Part shown: positions 20,401 to 30,033 of the stretch, piece after piece
Numbering within the stretch: position 1 is the stretch's first letter
How the letters are laid out: each line of letters opens with the position of its first letter
Origin: Chryseobacterium sp.
Lineage (GTDB): Bacteria > Bacteroidota > Bacteroidia > Flavobacteriales > Weeksellaceae
Direction: 5' to 3'
Assembly: GCA_031277615.1 (NCBI GenBank)
Contig: JAITMC010000011.1
Coordinates: 108,341 to 172,340 of the forward strand
Length of the DNA: 64,000 nt
Translations under genes and position numbers: made by a program
The notes under the pieces: model-generated
Seen by the model: only the letters and a program-made list of their open reading frames with translations
Databases searched by the model: none
What the model was told of the DNA's origin: nothing

Positions 20401-21716
20401 GCTACTTTTGGAAGCCCTGTTTTTGACCAGTTTTTGGCTTCCTGTACCGGTTCAAATCTTGTATTTTGCATTTCTGCCGTGGGATTTTCACAGTACAATG
20501 TTGGCGGTAAAGTATCGTGGTGTAAAGCAAGACAGGTTTTAATCAATCCTGCGATTCCTGCAGCCGGCATGGCATGCCCGATATTGGATTTCACAGAACC
20601 GATTCCGGCCACTGGAGCTGCTTCTTCTTTTCCAAAGAACTGAGCTAAGGTCTGAAGTTCGGTTTTATCTCCAAGCGGAGTTCCGGTACCATGAGCTTCA
20701 AGGTAACCTACTTTATTTTTATCCAGATCAGCATTGATCCAGGCTTGTTCTAAAGCTTTCAGCTGTCCTTTTACGGATGGGCTCATCACGCTGGTTCCGT
20801 TACCGTCACTGCTTACGCCCACCCCTTTGATCACCGCATAGATTTTATCCTGATCACGAACGGCGTCTTCCAATCGTTTTAACACGACGAAACCACATCC
20901 TTCGCCAATCAGTAATCCATCAGCATCCATACTGAAGGGCTTGATCTGCTGTTGACGGGACATTGCTCCCAATTGAGCAAAAATACTCCAGAACGCAGCA
21001 TTTTGTCCGGTGTGAACACCTCCGGCGATCATCATATCGGAACGACCTCTTTGAAGTTCCTGTACCGCATGATCTACGGCGATTAAAGCACTGGCACAAG
21101 CGGCATCCACAGTAAAAGCAACACCTCCAAGGTCAAAACGGTTGGCTACTAATGAAGCTACCAAGTTAGGAATTAATCCCATGGCAGTATCGGCAGCGAA
21201 ACGTCCTTTGCGTTCCTGGAAAGCATATTTTACTTTTTCAATATCAGCGGAAGATACCTGAGGTAAGAGTTCCTGCAATAATGAGGAAATCTGTTCTCCG
21301 GTTCTTACAATTTCAATGGCACGGGTAGCTCCCGGCCCGGTATAATTTCCTTTCCCGATGACAATTCCGGTCTTTTCAAGGGAAGTATTCTTTTGAAATA
21401 CTCCGGCATCCTCTAAAGCTTTCTGAACTAAATCAAGGGTCAGTAAATGATCGGGTTCTGTTCCTTCCACAGCAAGGGGTAAAATCCCAAAAGTGGTAGG
21501 GTTGAACTCATAATCAGGAATAAACCCGCCTCGTTGGCAATAGAAACGATCGACAGGGTTGGTGGCATCGCTAAAATGCACCGGATCTATCCTATCTGCC
21601 GGAGCGGATTGGGTAGAATCTACTTTATTGACAATATTCTGCCAAAAAGTTTGGGCATCCTGCGCCCCGGGAAAGACGCAGGATAGTCCAACTACAGCAA
21701 CATCTGTTTTTTTCAT
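17451..21716 (-). CDS. Megasynthase 2: KS-AT-DH-phosphopantetheinyl transferase
   Basis: A 1421-residue type I synthase. The ketosynthase (about 3-460) has an intact triad C207, H342, H381. The acyltransferase (about 535-830) has nucleophile S605 in GHSLGEW. A linker of about 100 residues follows. A double-hotdog dehydratase (about 950-1200) shows HPYLIDH near 953 and the DNAGQ catalytic-Asp region near 1114. The C-terminal Sfp-type phosphopantetheinyl transferase (about 1210-1421) shows GIDMEI near 1324 and WVAKEAYGK near 1368. In Pfa synthases the transferase (PfaE) and acyltransferase (PfaB) are separate proteins; a C-terminal fused transferase is known from enediyne synthases. There is no ACP in this chain, so it must act on the ACPs of megasynthase 1 or the free ACP. 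Starts 19 bp after megasynthase 1. Domain borders are approximate. Confidence 0.9.
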   Translation of the reverse strand: MKKTDVAVVGLSCVFPGAQDAQTFWQNIVNKVDSTQSAPADRIDPVHFSDATNPVDRFYCQRGGFIPDYEFNPTTFGILPLAVEGTEPDHLLTLDLVQKALEDAGVFQKNTSLEKTGIVIGKGNYTGPGATRAIEIVRTGEQISSLLQELLPQVSSADIEKVKYAFQERKGRFAADTAMGLIPNLVASLVANRFDLGGVAFTVDAACASALIAVDHAVQELQRGRSDMMIAGGVHTGQNAAFWSIFAQLGAMSRQQQIKPFSMDADGLLIGEGCGFVVLKRLEDAVRDQDKIYAVIKGVGVSSDGNGTSVMSPSVKGQLKALEQAWINADLDKNKVGYLEAHGTGTPLGDKTELQTLAQFFGKEEAAPVAGIGSVKSNIGHAMPAAGIAGLIKTCLALHHDTLPPTLYCENPTAEMQNTRFEPVQEAKNWSKTGLPKVAAVNAFGFGGINAHVVLEGYDMPKKDKVLLLARPTHEELVSALQNNDTTLGEGDFRVAIFDPTPARIEKALKIVSKNLIWKNKQDIWYTSTPLLKDGGKVAFVFPGLDGLAKGEVESVSRYFGLTAPIETEGEGLLTDALNIFNNCSILDNSLKKLGIIPDMNAGHSLGEWLAGYSSELAEANSVKALIDVLNPETFELKDSKFIAIGAGIDVVQSFIAEISDLYISNDNCPNQVILCGSNAALDELVPQLKSKQIFHQVLPFQSGFHSPFIADKLDVILAGMEKAQFQKTKIPLWSATTLEPYPADQAAIRKLSAEHLVEPVRFRELTDKLYEEGARVFIQVGTGGLIGFIDDTLKGKAFSTIPSSVPARSALAQLQRVVASLFVEGKTIALDFLEVQQQSKKVSGKGIKLELGSPIIRNFKEIKALAQAFETPKQYTASASAITAKSGHPLVQAFQDNVNDMIRMQEEVLTLFQNRPEITIPRPAQVAPVAQYAAPQAPRSTTFSKDLYVTLESHPYLIDHSLLRQSKGWAHVADMEPVIPMTMIFEQLAEIAEAEIPGTQVHKIMNVSVFQWMNVAQPFEKTVKGQWRGENHAYLDIENFANAEVILKSSAVPTPTFNLSIGDLLPIERTPEEIYDAHMFHGEKYQGITEVSAVGNKGIIGKIKGNGGKGSLLDNAGQLFGLWLQLTLVKDRIAFPVKIRNIEFFGDMHDQDGIFECTCMLTELNDEFAIADIILKRDGKVWCAITGWQNRRLEIDAALWNVSMSPLHNRLSEEIAPEVFFFHQAYTRVASWDFILKRYFNQTEKQHHQQLLPNKKKNWMVSRVAVKDAVRNLLRKEKNHACFPITFEIRSDEVGKPYLISDFTEDIHISLAHKGKEAVGIARYGKSVGIDMEIMEERSEGFYDLVFTDHELALLKGKDQAEWTTRFWVAKEAYGKFLGTGLKGNPKAFEVEQIKDDHLWINNIEIKTVKHKNYIIGWTL

Positions 21717-21735
21717 GTTTAGTGTATACAGAGGG

Positions 21736-24700
21736 TTACCAATTATTTCCTGACATGATAAGCACCTGGCTTTCAGTTCCGTATTTTATTTCGTTAAGGA
21801 AGATTTCTTTTCCTTCATCCAATGGGATCATGGAAATTCCTCTGCGTTCGTATTCAGACTCAAGGGTGGAAGAAACCATTCCTGCTCCTTTCCAAGGTCC
21901 CCAGTTGATGGAGATTACTTTTCCTTTTAATCTTTTATTCAGAGCGTTAGCGTAATCATCCAGTACACTGTTGGCCGCAGCATAATCTGTCTGGCCTTTG
22001 TTACCGTATACCGATGCGATACTTGAGAATAATACCACGAACTGGCAGTCTGTACGAAGCTGTTCAGCCAATACACGAAGTGGTTTTACTTTGGTATCGA
22101 ATACACGCCCGAATGAGGAAGTGGTTTTTTGTTTGAATAATTTATCTTCTAAAAGACCTGCTCCGTGGATCACTCCATCTAAACGGCTGTATTTTTCATA
22201 AATACTGCTGATTAGGTTGCTTAATCCTTCTTCATCACAAAGATCTAATGATTGATAAATAATTATGTTTCCAAGCGCTTCCATATCACGGATCGTGCGT
22301 AGGATTTGATTATTTTTGAAAACTTTTGTGGTTTCTTTTTCAATTTCAGCAGGAGAAGTGAATTTTCCGGATTTAATCAGATAAGCTCTGATTTCTTCCT
22401 TGGTTTTCATTCCTTCGAATTCTTTTGCAGAAGCTTCATTTCTTGGGTCTGCTGATCTTCCAACTAAAATATAAGTACATGGATAAGCCTGAGACATATG
22501 TTTCACTAACTCTGCAGTGATTCCCTGTGCACCTCCAAGTACCAATACCACTGATTTCTGATCTAAATGAATGTGTGCTTCATTTAAACTTGTCGACAAT
22601 GGCGAAGGGATAATATCTACCTTATGTCTTGTTTCGTTTTTATAAATCACTTCAGCAGGTTTATCATTGGTAAGAATTTCCTTTAAAGTAATTTCAGCGA
22701 TCTGATCTACTTCCTGAGGAGTACTTAAACTGATTAATCTGCAAATTGTATGATCGAATTCTCTTGCTAAGCTTTTGAATAGTCCAGGGTAACCTTGGTG
22801 ATGACGTAATACACGAGCATCAGTTACTTCCTGAATATGAGCTGCAATATCAGAGATTAAGTATACCCATTTTGCTTTATCAAAATCAAGTTTTTTAATT
22901 AAATCAACGTGATCGATGATGCTTGGTTTATCTGTAGCTGAGAATAGATCTAGCATGATGAGTCCATCAACATTAGAAAGATCTTTATCTGCCTCTACCA
23001 ATTCTACGATAGCTCCATGTTTTTCCAATTCAGCTTTAATTGCTGAGGTTTGTTTACCGTCATCCTGAGTGATGGCGAAACGCTTTCCCTGAAGAACCTC
23101 TGTATTCTGTACTGAAGAAGCATCTGTAGGCGTGATGTCAAAACGAAGACGTGATAATACATTGTTGGTTGGTTCAGAAGTTACTTCTTCCTTTACTTCA
23201 TTTTTTGTTTCAGCAGTGTCACCGCTCATTTCACTGATCCAGCTTGCCAATCCGCGAAGGGTTTTAATGGCTGCTAATTTTTCCATCACATCATCTGCCT
23301 GCTCAAGATTTTCTCCGAAACCGATCTTGTTTTTAAGGTCAGCAATGATTTCCATACGCTTGATAGAATCGATACTAAGGTCTGCTTCCAAATCTAAGTC
23401 TAGACCTAGCATTTCTTTTGGATATCCCGTTTTTTCACTTACGATATTCAGGATAGCATTTTGAAGGTCTTCTAATGATAGAGTCGCTTTTGCTTGTGGT
23501 TTCGAAGTCGCTTCAGCTGAAGTTGCGTTGTTTTCAGGGGTTGCCGGTGCTGCATCTGCTCCTGAGAATTCAGTAAGCCATGAAACTAATCCGCTCAGGG
23601 TTTTGATGCCTGCCAATTGTTCCATTACCATATCTTCATTGGTGTTGCCTTTAGCTAATGTTCCCAATTCGTTACGAAGAGTTCCGATGATTTCCACTCT
23701 TTTGATAGAGTCGATACTTAAATCAGCTTCAAGGTCCATTTCCATACCCAGCATTTCCTGAGGATATCCTGTTTTATCACTTACAACCTGTAGTAATAAA
23801 GCTTTGATATCTCTTGTTGGAGCGGCTTTTACCGCAACGGCAGCAGCTGTAACGGCAACTGTTGTTGCTTGTTGAACCTGCTGTACAGGGGTTGTACGTT
23901 CCGGAGAAGGAGCTGGCATTGGCGTATTGTAAACAGGCATTGGGTTTACCTGAGGATTCTGTCCCATAAAGGATAGCATCACATCACGTTGTGCCTGTAT
24001 CATGAGTTTCATACTGTTTAAATATTCCTGCAGCATACGTTCAGCTGTAGATAAGCTTTCCGGTGCAGGAGCTTGCGTATTATGAGTCGTAAAATTGTTC
24101 ATAGGAATAGGATTTATGATAGGGAGTGCACCATTAGCAGGCAATGAACCTGTTGTCGGATGTGCGGCTTGTCCGTTAACACGCCAGATGGCAGGGCTTT
24201 TTTTGTACAGTTCAGGCTGATTGATATCAACAAGCTGAACGAAACGTCCATCGAAAAGTTTCTCAATATTAAAGTTGCGGCCTGTTCCTAAATACTGTGC
24301 CAACATGCACAATAAATGAGTGAACTTATTACGGCTGCTGTCTTCAACATATAAAGTCAACTGGTCTTTTTCAATACATGATTTTGCCAATCCTGTAAGG
24401 ACTTTTCCTGGTCCTACCTCGATGAAGATTCTTGCTCCGTCGTTGTACATCGCTTGCATCTGCTCTACGAATCTCACAGGCTGTACCAGGTGATCAGTCA
24501 GTCTGTCTTTGATGTCTGAAGGATTCGAAGGATATACGTTTGCTGTTGTGTTAGACCATACAGGGATCTGCATTTCCTGGAAAGGAACATCTTTTAGTAC
24601 ATCAGCATATAAACCTTTAGATTTTGCCAATAATGGGCTGTGGAATGCACATGCCACTTCTAATTTTTTAGCAGAAATACCTTCCTGTTTAAGCACTTCC

Positions 24701-27700
24701 AGCAGTTTATTGATGGCTTCTGTACTTCCGGCGATAACACATTGAGTAGGCGCGTTGAAATTAACAGGATAGCATCCTTCCACCTTAGCAATGATCGGCT
24801 GTAAACGTTCGTGAGTAGCGCTTGCAGCTAACATAGAACCCGGATCACCACCTTCTACTGAGTTTAGGATAGATTGAGCTCTCTGAATACTTAAATCAAC
24901 CAGTTGATCTTCTGCAAATACACCTGAGAAACATAAAGCCGGTAATTCACCATAGCTGTGGCCTGCCAGCATATCAGGAATAATTCCTAATGATTCTAAG
25001 AATTTAGCCAATGCAAGATCAACAATTCCTAAAAGCGGCTGTGCTAAACGGGTATCTTTTATGGTTTCTTTCTGTTGCTTTAAATCCGCTTCACTAAATG
25101 TTGTAGAAGGGAAAACTACTTTTTCAAGCTCAGGATAGTTATCGATAATCTTACGCATAGCCGGGAAAACTACGAACAGATCACGGGCCATATTGATTCT
25201 CTGGCTTCCTTGTCCTGGGAATGTGAAGGCTACTTTACCTTCTTTTTTACTGACAGTGAAAGTATCTTTAGTCTCTATTCCTAGCAATACTAATTCAATC
25301 TTCATCATCAGATCTACAGCGGTATCAGCTACGATACTGAACTGAATCGGTTTTTCTGAATTGATGCTTAAACTGTAAGCAATATCTTTTAATGGAATCT
25401 CATCGTTGATTTCCAATAATGTTTTGATCTGGCTTGATTGACTTTTGGCTTCTTCATAAGTATCCCCACGGAATACAAATAATTCTGAAGGCCAGGACTG
25501 CATCGCAATTGAGTCATCTTTTTTCGGATGGTTCGCAATTACAGTGTGGAAGTTTGTTCCGCCAAATCCAAAGGCACTGATTCCTGCATAACGGTTTTTT
25601 TCAGTCCATAATCCCGTTTCCGCATGGAAAGAGAATGGGCTGGTTTGTGCGTTATAATAAGCGTTCGGATTCTTAAGGTGAAGAGTAGGAGGTTTCACAC
25701 CATGGTAAACAGCAAGAGAAGCTTTGATTAAACCTGCTAAACCTGCAGCACACTTGGTATGTCCGATCTGAGTTTTCACAGAACCTAAATGCGTCTGTCC
25801 CGGTAATGCTCCTGAACGGCTGAACAGATTGGTTAAGGCACTTAATTCTGTTTTGTCTCCAACAACAGTTCCGGTACCATGAGCTTCTACCAATCCGACT
25901 GCTGCCGGACTAATACCAGCTTGGGCATACGCACGTTCCAAAGCACGCTCCTGCCCTACTTTCCGTGGAGCCGTAAGCCCCAGGGCTTTTCCGTCACTTG
26001 ACCCTCCTACTCCTTTGATTACGGAATAGATACGATCTCCATCACGAACAGCGTCGTCGTATCTTTTTAAAACAAGAATAGCAACGCCTTCTCCCAAAGC
26101 AATTCCATCGGCATCACTATCGAATGTTGCACATCTTCCTTTTCTGGAAAGGGCGTGCGTACTGGAAAACATCAGATAATCGTTGATTCCGTTATGCAAA
26201 TCAGCACCTCCGGCAAGAACCATATCGGATTTCCCCAATACAAGTTCCTGACACGCTAAATCAATGGCTGCCAGAGAGGAAGCACAGGCTGCATCTACAG
26301 TAAAGTTTCTGCCCCCGAGATCCAGACGGTTCGTAATCCTACCTGCGATCACATTGGCCAAAATACCAGGGAAAGAGTCCTCAGTGGTGTGTGGTAAGGC
26401 TTCTTTTACTTCTTCGTGAAGTTCTCCGAAAACCTGCTTATAATATCCTCTGAAACTATAGCTGTTGGCAAGGTCATTCCCTCCTTCAGCTCCAATAATT
26501 ACAGAAATATTTTCTCTATTCGTGTGTTTTTCACCATACCCTGCATCTTCCATTGCCCGTTTTGCGACCAACAGCGTTAGCAGTTGCGTAGGTTCAATAG
26601 CAGCCAGGGATTGTGGGGGAATGCCAAATGCCAGCGGATCGAAATCGACTTTCGGGATAAATCCACCCCATTTGGAGTGGGATACATCCGGCTCATCCGA
26701 ATCCGGGTTGTAGTATAGGTCTTTATTCCATCTTTCATCCGGAACTTCTGTTACGCTGTCTTTTCCAAGAATAATATTACGCCAGTATTCCTGAAGGTTT
26801 TTAGCTCCCGGAAAAATACATTCCATTCCGATAACGGCTATATCCAGTGGCTTTTCTACGGATACCGGCTGTTCCGGAAGTTCAGCATTTCTGATATATT
26901 CGTAATTATCAACACTTACATTCTGATGAAGTGAATCCAGGGTAATCACGCGGTCGTGCATCGTAGCCACCTGCCCTATCATATACATTCCCAGATCCAG
27001 CTGGTCATTCTTTGGAATATGTACCAGTTGATCGCCCTGACGTTCTACGCCTTTGGCAGCAATTCTCAGACGGCCAACATTTAATTTTTCAAGTTTCTCC
27101 CAGACTTCTTTTTTATCTGTTCCCGCAGCAAGCAGTTTTGCTTTTTCGGCATTGAAATGATGCGCAAAAACCGTATTCAGACAACGGGTTTCATGGCCGG
27201 GCGCAGTTTCCAGTAAAACCGTATCTTTCGCCTGCATGGCCTGAAGCTGGAATTCTTCCTGAATGGCTCCGGTAAGAACCGCCTCCTGGGTATACAGATA
27301 AGCCGTTCCCATCAGCACTCCTACTTTTACACCTCTGGCCGCCAATGGCGCAGCCATCACAGAAACAAATGCTGTTGAAAAATCATTATGGATTCCTCCT
27401 GCAAAAAACACACTGATCTTTTCAGGATGCTCTTCTTTTAAAATCCGTTCGATCTGTTTTTCCCAAAGCACCATGCTTGAAAGCGGTCCCACATGGCCTC
27501 CACATTCTCTTCCTTCAAAAATAAAGTTGGTCGCTCCTTCTTTCAGAAAAATATCTAATAAGGCAGGAGACGGAACGTGCAGAAATGCTGTAATGCCTGC
27601 TTTCTCAAATACTTTAGCCTGTGCGGGTCTTCCACCGGCAATCAGAACAACAGGAGGTCTGGCTTCCAGAATATAGGAGGTCTGCTCTTCTCTGAGTTCC

Positions 27701-28779
27701 TGAGGGGCAAATCCTAAGATCCCTACGCCCCAGGTTTTTTCACCGGCCAGTTTTTTGGTTTCCATAACCAAGGATCTTGCTGCCGCTCCTTTCAATAGGG
27801 ATAAGGCTACAAACGGTAATGCCCCGGCTTCCGCAACGGCATCAGCAAATAACGGAACGTCGCTTACACGGGTCATCGGCCCCTGAGCAATAGGATAACG
27901 CAGGTTAAACTGCTGCGCCATTGTATTGTTTTCGCTGATCACCTGAAGGGTTTTTGCCTGTTTCAGATGGCCATACATCGCTTCTTTGAATCCGAAGATC
28001 AGCTTTTTCAGGCTTTTGAAGTCCTGATACAGATCCACAGCCAGAGCAATATCCTGCCCCATCGGAATATAATCAGTATTCAGATCGAAGCCGTTAAAAT
28101 ATTCCGTAAGCTCCTCCGCTGTAACATTTTCCGGTAATGCAGGTGAGTTAGGTCTTACCAATACCCGGTGACCGGCAATAATTCTGGTTTCTGTGCCATT
28201 CAATTTGGAACAGAGTTCTTTAATATCCTTCGGAACAGTACTTTCGGGAAACAAAGCAAGCTGGCTGTCGAGCACGACTCCTGCAGCTCCTAACGCCTTG
28301 ACTGCCGCTGCGGTATGAAGACCTATCCCTCCCTGTACCCAGACAGGAATAGTACTGATCTTGCTGATCACTCTCTGAAAGAGTACAAATGTTGATTCAT
28401 AGCCTACCAGTCCGGCAGCTTCGTTTCCTTTAACAATAATTCCTTTCGCCCCCAGTTCTTCTGCTTTGATGGCTTCTTCAAGACTGCTCACCTGGCAGAT
28501 TACCGACAGATGTGTAGCAATGTTCAGGGAAACTCCACAAGGAAGGATAATAAATTTTACTTTTTCCGGAATCCGGAGGGATAAGAACCGGTCGTCAGTC
28601 AGACAAATACCATAAGAAGGCATATCGGTCTGGTCAAGCTGATCCAGCGCTTCCTGAGCGGCGGTTAACTCATATCCTAAATGTAAAACGGGAAATGCAC
28701 CCGCCTGATGTAATCCCGGCAAAAGATTCACATCGGGTCTTTCAAAGGGTGTTAATCCAATAATGGTTAAGTTTTTCAT
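21736..28779 (-). CDS. Megasynthase 1: PfaD-like ER-KS-AT-ACP-ACP-KR
   Basis: A 2347-residue type I fatty-acid/polyketide synthase and the first gene of the operon. Residues 1 to about 285 resemble a nitronate-monooxygenase-type TIM barrel with degenerate motifs (EAAGLVG, QGGIG). Residues about 290-620 form a second barrel with canonical PIAQGPM and ECGGHVG, like the PfaD enoyl reductase. The ketosynthase (about 642-1090) has triad C832, H967, H1007. The acyltransferase has S1275 in GHSYGE. Two ACP domains carry S1691 and S1805, each in LSIDSIKR. The ketoreductase (about 2070-2340) has GGAQGI and a YAAAN active-site region. Except for the N-terminal reductase this is PfaA order, with only two ACPs where PUFA synthases usually have four or more. 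It works with megasynthase 2, which supplies DH and the phosphopantetheinyl transferase. Confidence 0.9.
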   Translation of the reverse strand: MKNLTIIGLTPFERPDVNLLPGLHQAGAFPVLHLGYELTAAQEALDQLDQTDMPSYGICLTDDRFLSLRIPEKVKFIILPCGVSLNIATHLSVICQVSSLEEAIKAEELGAKGIIVKGNEAAGLVGYESTFVLFQRVISKISTIPVWVQGGIGLHTAAAVKALGAAGVVLDSQLALFPESTVPKDIKELCSKLNGTETRIIAGHRVLVRPNSPALPENVTAEELTEYFNGFDLNTDYIPMGQDIALAVDLYQDFKSLKKLIFGFKEAMYGHLKQAKTLQVISENNTMAQQFNLRYPIAQGPMTRVSDVPLFADAVAEAGALPFVALSLLKGAAARSLVMETKKLAGEKTWGVGILGFAPQELREEQTSYILEARPPVVLIAGGRPAQAKVFEKAGITAFLHVPSPALLDIFLKEGATNFIFEGRECGGHVGPLSSMVLWEKQIERILKEEHPEKISVFFAGGIHNDFSTAFVSVMAAPLAARGVKVGVLMGTAYLYTQEAVLTGAIQEEFQLQAMQAKDTVLLETAPGHETRCLNTVFAHHFNAEKAKLLAAGTDKKEVWEKLEKLNVGRLRIAAKGVERQGDQLVHIPKNDQLDLGMYMIGQVATMHDRVITLDSLHQNVSVDNYEYIRNAELPEQPVSVEKPLDIAVIGMECIFPGAKNLQEYWRNIILGKDSVTEVPDERWNKDLYYNPDSDEPDVSHSKWGGFIPKVDFDPLAFGIPPQSLAAIEPTQLLTLLVAKRAMEDAGYGEKHTNRENISVIIGAEGGNDLANSYSFRGYYKQVFGELHEEVKEALPHTTEDSFPGILANVIAGRITNRLDLGGRNFTVDAACASSLAAIDLACQELVLGKSDMVLAGGADLHNGINDYLMFSSTHALSRKGRCATFDSDADGIALGEGVAILVLKRYDDAVRDGDRIYSVIKGVGGSSDGKALGLTAPRKVGQERALERAYAQAGISPAAVGLVEAHGTGTVVGDKTELSALTNLFSRSGALPGQTHLGSVKTQIGHTKCAAGLAGLIKASLAVYHGVKPPTLHLKNPNAYYNAQTSPFSFHAETGLWTEKNRYAGISAFGFGGTNFHTVIANHPKKDDSIAMQSWPSELFVFRGDTYEEAKSQSSQIKTLLEINDEIPLKDIAYSLSINSEKPIQFSIVADTAVDLMMKIELVLLGIETKDTFTVSKKEGKVAFTFPGQGSQRINMARDLFVVFPAMRKIIDNYPELEKVVFPSTTFSEADLKQQKETIKDTRLAQPLLGIVDLALAKFLESLGIIPDMLAGHSYGELPALCFSGVFAEDQLVDLSIQRAQSILNSVEGGDPGSMLAASATHERLQPIIAKVEGCYPVNFNAPTQCVIAGSTEAINKLLEVLKQEGISAKKLEVACAFHSPLLAKSKGLYADVLKDVPFQEMQIPVWSNTTANVYPSNPSDIKDRLTDHLVQPVRFVEQMQAMYNDGARIFIEVGPGKVLTGLAKSCIEKDQLTLYVEDSSRNKFTHLLCMLAQYLGTGRNFNIEKLFDGRFVQLVDINQPELYKKSPAIWRVNGQAAHPTTGSLPANGALPIINPIPMNNFTTHNTQAPAPESLSTAERMLQEYLNSMKLMIQAQRDVMLSFMGQNPQVNPMPVYNTPMPAPSPERTTPVQQVQQATTVAVTAAAVAVKAAPTRDIKALLLQVVSDKTGYPQEMLGMEMDLEADLSIDSIKRVEIIGTLRNELGTLAKGNTNEDMVMEQLAGIKTLSGLVSWLTEFSGADAAPATPENNATSAEATSKPQAKATLSLEDLQNAILNIVSEKTGYPKEMLGLDLDLEADLSIDSIKRMEIIADLKNKIGFGENLEQADDVMEKLAAIKTLRGLASWISEMSGDTAETKNEVKEEVTSEPTNNVLSRLRFDITPTDASSVQNTEVLQGKRFAITQDDGKQTSAIKAELEKHGAIVELVEADKDLSNVDGLIMLDLFSATDKPSIIDHVDLIKKLDFDKAKWVYLISDIAAHIQEVTDARVLRHHQGYPGLFKSLAREFDHTICRLISLSTPQEVDQIAEITLKEILTNDKPAEVIYKNETRHKVDIIPSPLSTSLNEAHIHLDQKSVVLVLGGAQGITAELVKHMSQAYPCTYILVGRSADPRNEASAKEFEGMKTKEEIRAYLIKSGKFTSPAEIEKETTKVFKNNQILRTIRDMEALGNIIIYQSLDLCDEEGLSNLISSIYEKYSRLDGVIHGAGLLEDKLFKQKTTSSFGRVFDTKVKPLRVLAEQLRTDCQFVVLFSSIASVYGNKGQTDYAAANSVLDDYANALNKRLKGKVISINWGPWKGAGMVSSTLESEYERRGISMIPLDEGKEIFLNEIKYGTESQVLIMSGNNW

Positions 28780-29386
28780 GCATCTATAGTATTGAAGTAA
28801 TAAATTGGAAATTCCATATCACAACATCCTGTTTTTCCGATATGAAATAACAGCATATTATGACGGAATAAAAATAATCAAATTATATTATATTTATAAT
28901 CATAAATGATATTTGATAATAATTTTTTAATAATAAATCATTATTCAAGCAAATAAATTTAAAATAACGGGATTTATATTTCTATTCCTCGAAACAATAG
29001 GGCACAATCTGAGTATTATAATTATAAACAATTATAATTAACTAATATTGAGCAAATATAGAAATAAAAAACAAAATATTTCAATAATAAGTGATTACTT
29101 TTCTCAATATTACAAAAATATAATATGCTTATAGAGGAGTTAAAATAAATGGTAAGTGATTAGTTTATTCAGGATGAAACAGATACGGTTTTATTCACTA
29201 TTTTTTGAAAAGAGTAAAAATAGTGAGTAAAATTATCATTTAGTTTTTGAAAATTTAATAATGAGAAAGGATGTTGGAAGATGGAGGAAAGAAGTTAAAA
29301 TTGCACCTGTGATTTCAGAGAGTAATATGATTCAGGAAAGAACATGCTGATCCGGAAGTTTAACATACACCGAGAGCTGCCTGTCT
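28780..29386. promoter_or_regulatory. 607-bp A+T-rich leader of the megasynthase operon
   Basis: No gene was found here. The region is strongly A+T-rich and presumably holds the promoter of the long operon at 10924-28779. Two inverted repeats stand out. ATTCCATATC (28811-28820) faces GATATGAAAT (28839-28848) with one mismatch. ATTATAATT (29015-29023) faces AATTATAAT (29030-29038) perfectly. Minus-strand matches to the Bacteroidota -7 element are TATATTTG (29060 down to 29053) and TATTTTTG (29120 down to 29113), but neither has a clear TTTG -33 partner. In such A+T-rich DNA these matches can be chance. Confidence 0.3.
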
Positions 29387-29818
29387 TTATGACGGCCGGT
29401 TCTGTTCCAGTTCTTTGATGCGGCGTTTGATCTCCTTTCGCAGCCTTATGCTTTCCTGATATTGTTTTTTCTTCAGATGCTCAAGGAAATAAACCGTTAA
29501 CGCCCCTCCGAATACGGCAATTCCGATTTCAGAAATTACATCCAGAAGAACCCGATCGATGAATTCCCCGAAATCACCTTCAAAGAAATACCGGAGCAGT
29601 CTCGCTCCTACTGTCAGTACCAACCCAAGGATGAAGAAATACATTAAAAATTTTGAATGAAACTGTCCTTTATCAATCAACAGATCCAGTTCATGCTGAT
29701 TCTGCTGATAATATTGAACAATTTCATCGGTGATTTCGGGTTGTTTTCCAAAAAACGAGAATTCTGCCAGCTGATCTTCCAGTTTCATATTCAGTGGTGT
29801 TTGATTGTTTTTCCGCAT
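29387..29818 (-). CDS. Small two-helix membrane protein
   Basis: I do not recognise a family. The 143 residues have an amphipathic N-terminal part, hydrophobic segments near 56-76 and 88-110, and a strongly basic C-terminal helix (KKKQYQESIRLRKEIKRRIK). There is no signal peptide and no enzymatic motif. It lies 607 bp upstream of the megasynthase operon on the same strand and is separated by the long A+T-rich leader, so it is probably an independent unit. Codon use is like that of its neighbours. Confidence 0.6.
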   Translation of the reverse strand: MRKNNQTPLNMKLEDQLAEFSFFGKQPEITDEIVQYYQQNQHELDLLIDKGQFHSKFLMYFFILGLVLTVGARLLRYFFEGDFGEFIDRVLLDVISEIGIAVFGGALTVYFLEHLKKKQYQESIRLRKEIKRRIKELEQNRPS

Positions 29819-30033
29819 CGGTCTTTTACGTTTTTTTTAAGCCTTAACGGATTATTAATTATCACTGTTTAAATATAAACTTTTCTCAACATCAATTTTC
29901 ATCCTGCCCTATATTTATTCTTTTGTTTGGAAACACAATGAATATCATCAGAGATTCTGTTACAACTCTCCACGATCAGGATACTATAATCTGATGCAGG
30001 CTCCCGAACTTTGCTCTACCCAAAAGATCAGAT

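Noticed and set aside
10924-28779. True polyunsaturated fatty acid (EPA/DHA) cluster
   Set aside because: Only two ACPs, no chain-length factor, a PKS-type rather than FabA-type DH, and glycosyl/acyltransferase partners.
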